Source of the DNA: Candidatus Margulisiibacteriota bacterium
GTDB lineage: Bacteria; Margulisbacteria; WOR-1; XYC2-FULL-46-14; JAHJBW01
DNA: 6,315 nt
Direction of reading: 5' to 3'
Assembly: GCA_018813405.1 (NCBI GenBank)
Contig: JAHJBW010000071.1
Location: 1 to 6,315 of the forward strand
The notes under the pieces were generated by a model that was not told the origin of the DNA, ran no database searches, and was given only the letters and a program-made list of their open reading frames with translations. This document shows, one piece after another, positions 1 to 6,047 of the stretch; position 1 is the first letter of the stretch; each line of letters opens with the position of its first letter. The translations under genes were made by a program, and so were the position numbers.

Positions 1-771
1 ATTTATTTCTCTTATGTGTTCTCGGGCTTTATGGCAAAACCGGAATGGGCGTCAGTGGCTTATCACAGCTTTGTGCCTACTTTCTATCTTGACCGCAACT
101 TCATTATCCTGGCCATTGCCATGATCGGTACCACCATTACACCGTGGATGCAGTTTTACCTGCAGTCGTCGGTCGTCGAAAAAGGGGTGCGCCTGCGGCA
201 CTATCGTTTTCAGATATGGGACGTGGTGCTGGGGTCTGTTGTGGCGGTAATGATCGCCGCTTTCATTATTATAGCCTGCGGCGCCACCCTGTACCAGCAT
301 GGCATCAAGGTACACGAGGCTGGCGATGCCGCGCTGGCGCTGGTGCCAATAGCCGGCCGTTTCGCGGGGGCGCTTTTTGCTCTGGGGCTTTTTGCCTCCT
401 CGACCCTGGGCGCTACCATACTGCCGCTTTCTTCTTCTTATGCCATATGTGAAGCTTTTGGCTGGGAGAATGGGGTAAGCAAAAAGTTCTCCGAAGCGCC
501 GGTGTTTTTTATCCTTTACACTTTTCTTATAATGTTGGGAATAGGGGTGGTCATGATACCCAACATCCACCTTATTTCCGTCATGGTGTTTTCTCAAGTG
601 ACCAATGGCATACTACTGCCTTTTATCCTAATATTTATGCTGGTGCTGGTCAACAACAAGCGCCTCATGGGGGACCACGTCAACTCAAAGACCTATAATT
701 TTATCGCCTGGCTCACCGTCATGGCGCTCATCTTCCTGACCATCATATTGCTTGTCTTCACTTTTATATAG
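1..771 (+). CDS. NRAMP-family divalent metal transporter, C-terminal part (5' end outside window)
   Basis: The reading frame is open from base 1, so this is the last 256 residues of a longer membrane protein; the GTG at 16 is internal and not a real start. Several hydrophobic spans are visible: about residues 34-48 and on to 57, 74-98, 120-149, 166-186, 190-217 and 233-256, matching NRAMP helices 6 to 11. The segment IGTTITPWMQFYLQSS (42-57) sits where NRAMP helix 6 carries its MPH metal-binding motif, and ASSTLGATILPLSSSYAI (132-149) fits helix 8. The loop after the helix-10 segment, NNKRLMG (218-224), is typical of the family. Canonical NRAMPs import Mn2+ or Fe2+ with protons across the inner membrane. 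Here the metal-ligand methionine of MPH appears to be threonine (T47-P48-W49), which resembles NRAMP-related magnesium transporters, so Mg2+ or another hard cation is possible. The family call is good; the substrate is inference. Helix 1, which carries the other key motif, is outside the window. Confidence 0.82.
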   Translation: MYFSYVFSGFMAKPEWASVAYHSFVPTFYLDRNFIILAIAMIGTTITPWMQFYLQSSVVEKGVRLRHYRFQIWDVVLGSVVAVMIAAFIIIACGATLYQHGIKVHEAGDAALALVPIAGRFAGALFALGLFASSTLGATILPLSSSYAICEAFGWENGVSKKFSEAPVFFILYTFLIMLGIGVVMIPNIHLISVMVFSQVTNGILLPFILIFMLVLVNNKRLMGDHVNSKTYNFIAWLTVMALIFLTIILLVFTFI

Positions 772-777
772 TATAAT
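748..777 (+). promoter_or_regulatory. Predicted promoter of accC, leaderless type
   Basis: A perfect TATAAT at 772-777 begins directly after the TAG stop of the transporter gene. A partial -35 box, TTGCTT at 748-753, lies 18 bases upstream inside the transporter coding end. The start ATG of accC follows the -10 box by 6 bases, so the expected transcription start falls at or next to the A of the ATG, and no Shine-Dalgarno sequence is present. This predicts a leaderless accC mRNA. The -35 match is weak (3 of 6), so support comes mainly from the -10 box and from the same geometry at ribE. Confidence 0.55.
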
Positions 778-783
778 CAATCT

Positions 784-2130
784 ATGTTCAATAAGATACT
801 AATAGCTAACAGGGGAGAGATAGCGGTGCGCGTCATTCGCGCCTGCCGCGAGATGGGCATAAAGACCGTGGCGGTCTATTCTGAGCCCGATGCCGACTCC
901 CTTCACGTCAAGCTGGCCGACGAGTCCTATTGCATAGGGCCAGCCACGCCGGCTTCCAGCTATTTGAATATCCATGCCATCATCAGCACTGCCGAGATAT
1001 CCGGCTCTGAAGCCATCCACCCCGGCTACGGCTTTTTGGCCGAGAACGCCAAATTTGCCGAAGTTTGTGAAGACCACAAAATAGTCTTTATTGGCCCCCA
1101 CCGCGATGCTATCCAGAAGATGGGCGACAAGTCCACGGCCAAAAATACCGTGCGCGGCGCGGGCGTCCCTGTCGTTCCCGGCTCGGACGGCAATGTCGAC
1201 GAAGCCGAGGGCCGGTCGGTAGCCGAAAAGATCGGCTACCCCGTGCTTATCAAGGCCACCGCGGGCGGCGGCGGCAAGGGTATGAGGGTGGTCCAGAACG
1301 CCGACGAATTCTCCCGGCTTTACCAGACCGCCCGGAATGAGGCCGGAGCGGCCTTTGGCAATTCCGAGGTCTATCTTGAAAAGTTCATCATCAACCCGCG
1401 CCATATCGAAGTGCAGATACTGGCCGACAAGCATAAAAATATTATCCATCTGGGCGAGCGCGACTGCTCTATACAGCGCAGGCACCAAAAACTGCTCGAA
1501 GAATCTCCCTCGCCTGCCATAAACAACAAGACAAGGGAAAAGCTGGGCAAGGCCGCGGTGCAGGCGGCCCGGGCGGTCAACTATTACTCTGCCGGCACGG
1601 TCGAGTTCATTTACGACGACAAGACCGGCCGCTTCTACTTTATGGAAATGAACACCAGGGTCCAGGTCGAACACCCGGTCACTGAAATGGTCACCAAAAT
1701 GGACATTATCAAAGAGCAGATCCGCATAGCGGCGGGCGAGGCGATGAAAATAAGGCAGAAAGACGTGCGGTTCCACGGCCATTCCATAGAATGCCGCATC
1801 AATGCCGAAAACCCGGACCGCAACTTCATGCCGTCTCCGGGGGAAATATCCGTTTACCTGGCGCCCGGTGGACCCGGCATCAGGGTCGATTCGCACGCGT
1901 ACCCCGGCTACAAGGTACTGCCGCACTACGACTCGCTGGTGGCCAAGCTTATTACCTGGGGCAACAACCGCGGTGAGGCCATCGAAAGAATGCACCGCGC
2001 GCTCGACGAATACGCCATTGACGGCATACATACCACTATTGATTTTCACAAAAAGGTCCTGCGCGACCCGTCCTTTGTAAGCGGGAATTTTTCCACCAAT
2101 TTCGTCAACGAATTCCTCGGGAAAAAGTAA
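784..2130 (+). CDS. accC: Biotin carboxylase subunit of acetyl-CoA carboxylase
   Basis: AccC uses ATP and bicarbonate to carboxylate biotin on the carrier protein AccB, the first half-reaction of malonyl-CoA synthesis in the cytoplasm. At 448 residues it has the normal family length. Visible parts are the N-terminal KILIANRGEIAVR (4-16), the ATP-grasp glycine-rich loop GGGGKGMR (161-168), and the catalytic stretch EMNTRVQVEHPVTE (288-301), which contains E288, N290, R292 and E296. ECRINAE (336-342) holds R338. ATP-site lysines K116, K157 and K236 and the histidine H207 are present, and numbering follows the E. coli enzyme closely, so it looks fully active. The ATG at 784 gives the exact family N-terminus and follows a promoter-like -10 box by 6 bases. 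nusB starts 2 bases after its stop, suggesting cotranscription. accB, the usual upstream neighbour, is absent here. A stand-alone biotin carboxylase subunit of pyruvate or another acyl-CoA carboxylase is the alternative, since these are close homologues. Confidence 0.94.
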   Translation: MFNKILIANRGEIAVRVIRACREMGIKTVAVYSEPDADSLHVKLADESYCIGPATPASSYLNIHAIISTAEISGSEAIHPGYGFLAENAKFAEVCEDHKIVFIGPHRDAIQKMGDKSTAKNTVRGAGVPVVPGSDGNVDEAEGRSVAEKIGYPVLIKATAGGGGKGMRVVQNADEFSRLYQTARNEAGAAFGNSEVYLEKFIINPRHIEVQILADKHKNIIHLGERDCSIQRRHQKLLEESPSPAINNKTREKLGKAAVQAARAVNYYSAGTVEFIYDDKTGRFYFMEMNTRVQVEHPVTEMVTKMDIIKEQIRIAAGEAMKIRQKDVRFHGHSIECRINAENPDRNFMPSPGEISVYLAPGGPGIRVDSHAYPGYKVLPHYDSLVAKLITWGNNRGEAIERMHRALDEYAIDGIHTTIDFHKKVLRDPSFVSGNFSTNFVNEFLGKK

Positions 2131-2132
2131 TT

Positions 2133-2534
2133 ATGGGTAAACGATCTACTTCACGCAGGGTAGCAATGCAGGCCATATATCAGGCCGACATGGCCGGCAT
2201 CTCGATCGACGAGGCGCTCAACAACATCTTTGACCAGGAGCAGTTCATTGACGAGACTAGGGAATTTGCCCTGGACTTGGCCACCGCGGCGCTTGGCAGA
2301 AAAGACGAGATCGACGCCATAATCGCGAAGTACTCTAAGAACTGGCCGCTGGAGCGCATGAATAAAGTGGATAAAAGCATTTTAAGGCTGGCGATATACG
2401 AGATCATTTCCGGCGAGATGGCGCCTTCGATAGTCATAAACGAAGCGCTTGAGCTGGCCAAAAAATACTCCGCCAACGAATCGGCCAAGTTCATAAACGG
2501 CATTCTGGGCGCGTTTGTGAAAGAGCGGAATTGA
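2133..2534 (+). CDS. nusB: Transcription antitermination factor NusB
   Basis: NusB is a small all-helical RNA-binding protein that pairs with NusE (ribosomal protein S10) on boxA RNA to keep RNA polymerase processive through rRNA operons. The 133-residue length is typical. The N-terminal arginine-rich helix with SRRVAMQAIYQ (7-17) is the usual RNA-binding start. WPLERMNKVDKSILRLAIYE (71-90) and VINEALELAKKYS (101-113) followed by KFINGILGAF (119-128) are the family's conserved blocks. The ATG lies 2 bases after the accC stop, with only a weak GGGA (2119-2122) as ribosome binding site, so translation is probably coupled to accC. The accC-nusB adjacency and the following rib genes are a common bacterial context. 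The identification is secure. Confidence 0.95.
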   Translation: MGKRSTSRRVAMQAIYQADMAGISIDEALNNIFDQEQFIDETREFALDLATAALGRKDEIDAIIAKYSKNWPLERMNKVDKSILRLAIYEIISGEMAPSIVINEALELAKKYSANESAKFINGILGAFVKERN

Positions 2535-2563
2535 TTGAAAAACCTCCTCTTTTCTGATAAAAT
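2535..2563 (+). promoter_or_regulatory. Predicted promoter of ribE, leaderless type
   Basis: TTGAAA at 2535-2540 and TAAAAT at 2558-2563 are separated by exactly 17 bases, a near-consensus housekeeping sigma promoter. The -35 box starts on the base after the nusB stop codon. The ribE ATG follows the -10 box by 6 bases and no Shine-Dalgarno sequence is present, so transcription is expected to start at or next to the ATG. The gap is too short for an FMN riboswitch. The element is probably the entry point for a ribE-ribBA-ribH transcript, with read-through from accC-nusB also possible. Confidence 0.65.
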
Positions 2564-2569
2564 TATGAT

Positions 2570-3226
2570 ATGTTCACCGGTATTATCGAAGAGGTCGGGG
2601 TGGTTTCTTCACTGATAAGAAGATCTTCCTTCTTACGATTGTCCATCTACGCCAAAAAAGTCCTCCAGGACCTGCGCAACGGCGACAGCATTTCCATTAA
2701 CGGCATTTGCCTTACCGTGGCCGACATGGGCCGCAACAACTTTAGCGTCGATGTTTCCGAAGAGACCATGCGCTCTTCCAGCATAGTTCTGCTAAAGATA
2801 GGGGACAGGGTCAACCTTGAAAGGGCCCTGCTGGTGGGCGGCAGAGTGGGCGGACACCTAATTTCCGGCCATATTGACGGCGTGGCCGAAATAAAGGGCA
2901 AGATCAAAAGGGGCGATGGCATAGAAATGCAAATGTCCCTGCCTTCGGATTTCATGAGGTTCCTGGTGCCCAAGGGCAGTATCGCCCTGGACGGCGTAAG
3001 CCTGACCCTGCAAAAGGTTACTGACCAGGGTTTTTCTATCATGCTCATTCCCCAGACCATCAAGACCAGCGTGCTGGCGCAGAAGAACATCGGCTCAAAG
3101 GTAAATTTTGAGATCGACATGATCTCTAAATATGTCGAAAAACAGCTTGGCGGAGGTCCCGTGTCGGACACCGAAAAAGTGATGTTCAACTCTGGTTTTC
3201 TCCCCATAGGCATTGTCGATAACTAA
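2570..3226 (+). CDS. ribE: Riboflavin synthase, alpha subunit
   Basis: This enzyme dismutates two molecules of 6,7-dimethyl-8-ribityllumazine, giving riboflavin and returning the pyrimidine precursor; it acts as a cytoplasmic trimer. The protein has 218 residues and two lumazine-binding repeats. Repeat one contains MFTGIIEEVG (1-10), GDSISINGICLTV (38-50) and VSEETMR (62-68), ending near VNLERAL (81-87). Repeat two starts at GGHLISGHIDGV (94-105) and includes KGSIALDGVSLT (135-146), IPQTIKTSVL (160-169) and FEIDMISKYVEK (180-191). Both repeats look complete. About 26 residues trail the last conserved block, within the normal range. The start is certain because MFTGIIEE is the family N-terminus. 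There is no Shine-Dalgarno sequence; a promoter ends 6 bases upstream, so the mRNA may be leaderless. In E. coli nomenclature this gene is ribC. Confidence 0.95.
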   Translation: MFTGIIEEVGVVSSLIRRSSFLRLSIYAKKVLQDLRNGDSISINGICLTVADMGRNNFSVDVSEETMRSSSIVLLKIGDRVNLERALLVGGRVGGHLISGHIDGVAEIKGKIKRGDGIEMQMSLPSDFMRFLVPKGSIALDGVSLTLQKVTDQGFSIMLIPQTIKTSVLAQKNIGSKVNFEIDMISKYVEKQLGGGPVSDTEKVMFNSGFLPIGIVDN

Positions 3227-3246
3227 TAAATTAAAATGTTCAACTC
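3182..3246 (+). repeat. Pair of 11-base direct repeats spanning the ribE/ribBA junction
   Basis: ATGTTCAACTC occurs at 3182-3192 inside the end of ribE (encoding M205-F-N-S) and again at 3236-3246 as the start of ribBA (M1-F-N-S). The copies are 54 bases apart, a multiple of three, and both genes use the same reading frame. Loss of one copy plus the spacer would remove the ribE stop and fuse RibE to RibBA in frame. The repeat is seen directly; any functional meaning is inference. Confidence 0.6.
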
Positions 3247-4462
3247 AATAGAAGAAGCAATACAAGACATACAGAACGGCCGCATGGTAATAGTGGTTGA
3301 TGACCAGGGCCGTGAGAACGAGGGCGATCTGGTCATGGCCGCGTCAAAGGTGACGCCGGAAGCCATAAACTTTATGATCACCCACGGCAAGGGGCTGGTC
3401 TGCGTGCCGCTCTGCGCCGAAAGGGCGTCCGAGCTAGGCCTGGCCCCCATGGTACAGGACAATCAAGAAGCCATGCGCACCGCCTTTACCGTTTCGGTCG
3501 ATGCCGCGTCGTCTTTCGGCGTCAGCACCGGCATCTCGCCCGCGGACAGGGCGCGCACGGTCGAGGTGCTCATCAATCCGTCCAGCAAGCCTACCGACCT
3601 GTCCAGGCCGGGACACGTTTTCCCTCTAAAGGCCGAAAAGGGCGGCGTGCTGAAAAGGGCGGGCCACACCGAAGCCGCTGTCGACCTGGCGCAACTGGCC
3701 GGGCTTTACGGCGCGGGCATCATCTGCGAAATAATCAGGGAAGACGGCAAAATGGCGCGTGTCCCCGACCTGGTCGACTTCGCGAAGAAGCATAATTTAA
3801 AGATCATTACCATAGCTGACCTTATCAACTACCGCGTAAAAAAAGAAAAACTGGTCCGCAAGATATCCGAAGCCGACCTTCCCACGCGCTGGGGTTCGTT
3901 CCGCGCCGTGGTATACGAGGATGTGCTTGGCGGCGACAACCACGTGGCCCTGGTCAAGGGCAGTATGCTGGGCGCCAAAAATGTGCTGGTAAGGGTCCAT
4001 TCCGAATGCCTGACGGGCGATGTTTTCGGTTCTCTGCGCTGTGACTGCGGCGAACAGCTGGTCAAAGCGCTTGAAAAGATCGAGTTTGCCGGACAGGGCG
4101 TTGTGCTTTACATGAGGCAGGAAGGCCGCGGCATAGGATTGGCCAACAAAATAAAGGCCTATGCCCTGCAGGATGCCGGCCGCGATACTGTCGAGGCCAA
4201 CCACGACTTGGGATTTGCCGCCGACCTGCGCGACTATGGCACCGGCGCGCAGATATTGGCCGACCTTGGGCTTACCAGCATCAGGTTGTTGACCAACAAT
4301 CCGCGCAAGATCGTAGGACTTGAAGGTTATGGCCTTAATGTGGTGGAAAGGATCCCCATCGAATGCGAGGCCAACGAATATAATCGCGATTATCTGATGA
4401 CCAAATGTTCCAAGATGGGACATATTATGAATACTCTAAGAGGAGGAGTGCAAAATGGTTAA
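3236..4462 (+). CDS. ribBA: Bifunctional 3,4-dihydroxy-2-butanone-4-phosphate synthase / GTP cyclohydrolase II
   Basis: This fusion supplies both branches of riboflavin synthesis. The N-terminal RibB domain (about 1-200) turns ribulose 5-phosphate into the four-carbon lumazine unit. The C-terminal RibA domain (about 205-408) opens GTP to the diaminopyrimidine. RibB motifs are DDQGRENEGDL (22-32) with acidic metal ligands, SRPGHVFPL (123-131) and RAGHTEAAVDL (141-151). RibA shows VHSECLTGDVFGS (254-266) followed by LRCDCG (267-272), giving zinc ligands C258, C269 and C271, then RQEGRGIGL (294-302), DLRDYGTGAQIL (330-341) and LLTNNPRKI (351-359). Both active sites look intact and the 408-residue length is normal. 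The ATG lies 9 bases after the ribE stop with no Shine-Dalgarno sequence and no credible promoter, so translation probably depends on ribosomes finishing ribE. The 3' end overlaps ribH by 8 bases. Confidence 0.96.
   Translation: MFNSIEEAIQDIQNGRMVIVVDDQGRENEGDLVMAASKVTPEAINFMITHGKGLVCVPLCAERASELGLAPMVQDNQEAMRTAFTVSVDAASSFGVSTGISPADRARTVEVLINPSSKPTDLSRPGHVFPLKAEKGGVLKRAGHTEAAVDLAQLAGLYGAGIICEIIREDGKMARVPDLVDFAKKHNLKIITIADLINYRVKKEKLVRKISEADLPTRWGSFRAVVYEDVLGGDNHVALVKGSMLGAKNVLVRVHSECLTGDVFGSLRCDCGEQLVKALEKIEFAGQGVVLYMRQEGRGIGLANKIKAYALQDAGRDTVEANHDLGFAADLRDYGTGAQILADLGLTSIRLLTNNPRKIVGLEGYGLNVVERIPIECEANEYNRDYLMTKCSKMGHIMNTLRGGVQNG
4438..4448 (+). promoter_or_regulatory. Strong ribosome binding site of ribH
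   Basis: AAGAGGAGGAG lies within the last codons of ribBA, with the AGGAGG core (4441-4446) 8 bases before the ribH ATG at 4455. It decides the ribH start, which lies inside ribBA, and contrasts with the absence of such a site at accC, ribE and ribBA. Confidence 0.85.
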
Positions 4463-4919
4463 AATAATAGAAGGAAAGCTGGACGCGGGGAAACACAAGT
4501 TCGCTATCGTGATAAGCAGGTTTAACGACCTGGTATCAAAAGGCTTGCTTGGCGGGGCGGAAGACTGCCTAAAAAGGCACGGTGCGGCAGAAGACAGTAT
4601 TGATGTAGTCTGGGTTCCTGGCTCATTTGAAATACCCATCGTGGCCAAAAAACTGGCGGCAAGCAAGAAATACAGCGCCGTCATATGCCTGGGCGCGGTC
4701 ATAAGGGGAGCGACACCGCACTTTGAATATGTGGCCGCCGAAGCCGCCAAGGGCGTGGCGCAGGTCTCTTTGAGCACCGACGTTCCCGTGGTATTTGGGG
4801 TTTTGACCACCGACACTCTCGAGCAGGCGCTTGAAAGGGCGGGAGCAAAACCCGGCAACAAAGGCTTTGCGGCCGCGCTGGCGGCGATCGAGCTGGCAAA
4901 TCTAAGCGAATTGTTGTAA
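4455..4919 (+). CDS. ribH: 6,7-dimethyl-8-ribityllumazine synthase
   Basis: RibH condenses the ribitylamino-pyrimidine with dihydroxybutanone phosphate to make lumazine, the substrate of RibE, and usually assembles as pentamers or 60-subunit capsids. The 154-residue protein has the family's normal length. Key segments are SRFND (21-25) with the substrate-stacking F23, VPGSFEIP (54-61), and GAVIRGATPHFEYV (80-93) with the catalytic histidine H89. PVVFGVLTTDTLEQALERAG (111-130) supplies the phosphate-binding and R128 region, followed by GNKG (134-137). All expected active-site residues are visible. The gene starts 8 bases before the ribBA stop behind a strong ribosome binding site, so the two are translationally coupled. 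RibH and RibE can form a joint capsid complex in some bacteria (known for Bacillus); whether they do here cannot be read from the sequence. Confidence 0.95.
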   Translation: MVKIIEGKLDAGKHKFAIVISRFNDLVSKGLLGGAEDCLKRHGAAEDSIDVVWVPGSFEIPIVAKKLAASKKYSAVICLGAVIRGATPHFEYVAAEAAKGVAQVSLSTDVPVVFGVLTTDTLEQALERAGAKPGNKGFAAALAAIELANLSELL

Positions 4920-4922
4920 AAT
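4893..4922 (+). promoter_or_regulatory. Weak candidate promoter for the ABC ATPase gene
   Basis: TAAAAT at 4917-4922 overlaps the ribH stop codon, and CTGGCA at 4893-4898 lies 18 bases upstream as a 4-of-6 match to the -35 consensus. Transcription would start near 4929, leaving a leader of about 16 bases that just includes the ribosome binding site. Support is limited to these two boxes, and cotranscription with ribH is equally possible. Confidence 0.3.
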
Positions 4923-4930
4923 TAGCGAGA

Positions 4931-4936
4931 AAGGGG
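4931..4936 (+). promoter_or_regulatory. Ribosome binding site of the ABC ATPase gene
   Basis: AAGGGG is placed 8 bases before the GTG at 4945. It supports this GTG as the start rather than a later ATG, and the resulting N-terminus (MARVLFENVWKKFG) fits the protein family. Confidence 0.7.
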
Positions 4937-4944
4937 ATCAGAAC

Positions 4945-6045
4945 GTGGCTAGAGTATTATTTGAAAATGTTTGGAAGAAGTTTGGCGATGTTGAGGCGGT
5001 CAAGAATATTAATATGGAGATCAAGGACATGGAGTTTTTGGTCCTTGTCGGCCCGTCTGGCTGCGGAAAGACGACTACTCTCAGGATGATAGCCGGGCTT
5101 GAAGAGGTCTCTGAAGGCAAAATATTCATTGGCGACCGGCTCATTAACGATGTTCCTCCCAAAGACAGGAACATTGCCATGGTCTTTCAATCCTACGCCC
5201 TTTATCCCCACATGAAGGTCTATGACAATCTCTCTTTCGGACTGCGCTTGCGCGGTATACCGAAAAAGGACATCGACGAGCGCGTGGCCCACGCGGCCGA
5301 CATTTTGGGCCTGACCGAGCTTTTGGACAGGTATCCCAAACAATTGTCAGGCGGCCAGAGACAGCGTGTGGCGCTGGGACGCGCCATAGTGCGCCAGCCG
5401 CAGGTATTCCTTATGGATGAGCCGCTTTCTAACCTTGACGCCAAACTGCGCGTACAGATGCGCGCCGAACTGCAAAATCTGCACCGCAGGCTGAAGACCA
5501 CCATGGTATATGTTACCCATGACCAGGTCGAGGCCATGACCCTGGGACAGAGGATAGCGGTCATCCTTAACGGTGAGCTTCAGCAGGTGGAAAATCCCAT
5601 CTCGGTCTACGAAAAGCCCGTCAACAGGTTTGTTGCCGGTTTTATCGGCAGTCCGCCCATGAACTTTGTAAAGGGTATTGTAAAGAAAGAAGACCAGTCA
5701 ATATTTTTTGAGTGTGAAAGTTTTACTGTCCCTGTTCCCAAAGACCTGGGGCAGTATGTCGAACCTTATGCCGGTAAAGAGATCATGTTCGGCATTCGCC
5801 CGGAAGACATATGGGACTCCGCGTCGGCGGGTTGGATACAGGAAAAGGTCGCGCTTGAAGCGCAGGTCGATTTCCGCGAGCTTATGGGGTCAGAGACCTA
5901 TGTGTACGTGAAGGTGGGACAGACCCCCCTAACGGCCAGGATAAGCTGGATGCATGACGAAATATCGGGCAGCAAGCTCGATGTAGTGCTTAACTTAAGA
6001 AAACTGCATTTCTTTGATATTGACACGCAAAAAGCTATTGTGTAG
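4945..6045 (+). CDS. ABC transporter ATP-binding protein, MalK/UgpC (CUT1 sugar importer) type
   Basis: This cytoplasmic ATPase is expected to power an inner-membrane importer for sugars, sugar phosphates or similar solutes. The 366-residue length and two-part layout match MalK, UgpC and MsmX. The nucleotide-binding domain (about 1-235) has Walker A GPSGCGKTT (36-44), the Q-loop glutamine Q82, signature LSGGQ (134-138), Walker B VFLMDEP (154-160) with E159, D-loop SNLD (162-165) and switch histidine H192. The C-terminal TOBE/OB regulatory part includes FGIRPEDI (282-289) and MGSETYVYV (314-322), both typical of the MalK group. All ATPase motifs are intact. No permease or solute-binding gene is adjacent: ribH lies upstream and gcvPB downstream. 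An orphan ATPase of this class often serves several importers, as MsmX does in Bacillus, so the substrate cannot be assigned. The start is a GTG supported by AAGGGG 8 bases upstream. Confidence 0.92.
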   Translation: MARVLFENVWKKFGDVEAVKNINMEIKDMEFLVLVGPSGCGKTTTLRMIAGLEEVSEGKIFIGDRLINDVPPKDRNIAMVFQSYALYPHMKVYDNLSFGLRLRGIPKKDIDERVAHAADILGLTELLDRYPKQLSGGQRQRVALGRAIVRQPQVFLMDEPLSNLDAKLRVQMRAELQNLHRRLKTTMVYVTHDQVEAMTLGQRIAVILNGELQQVENPISVYEKPVNRFVAGFIGSPPMNFVKGIVKKEDQSIFFECESFTVPVPKDLGQYVEPYAGKEIMFGIRPEDIWDSASAGWIQEKVALEAQVDFRELMGSETYVYVKVGQTPLTARISWMHDEISGSKLDVVLNLRKLHFFDIDTQKAIV

Positions 6046-6047
6046 CA

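Noticed and set aside
16..18. GTG at base 16 as the start of the transporter gene
   Set aside because: The frame is open to base 1 and the protein lacks NRAMP helices 1 to 5, so the gene begins upstream of the window.
799..2049. Long open frame of 416 codons on the minus strand, antisense to accC
   Set aside because: Its translation shows no recognisable domain, and the + strand frame encodes a complete, highly conserved biotin carboxylase. The open antisense frame is explained by the codon bias of accC.
2535..2569. FMN riboswitch upstream of ribE
   Set aside because: The gap is only 35 bases, far too short for the conserved multi-helix element, and the preceding sequence codes for NusB.
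3797..4423. 208-codon minus-strand open frame antisense to the RibA domain
   Set aside because: No family resemblance, no ribosome binding site, and it mirrors a well-conserved + strand gene.
4920..4944. Possible transcription terminator after ribH
   Set aside because: No inverted repeat followed by a T run is present; the gap holds a ribosome binding site instead.
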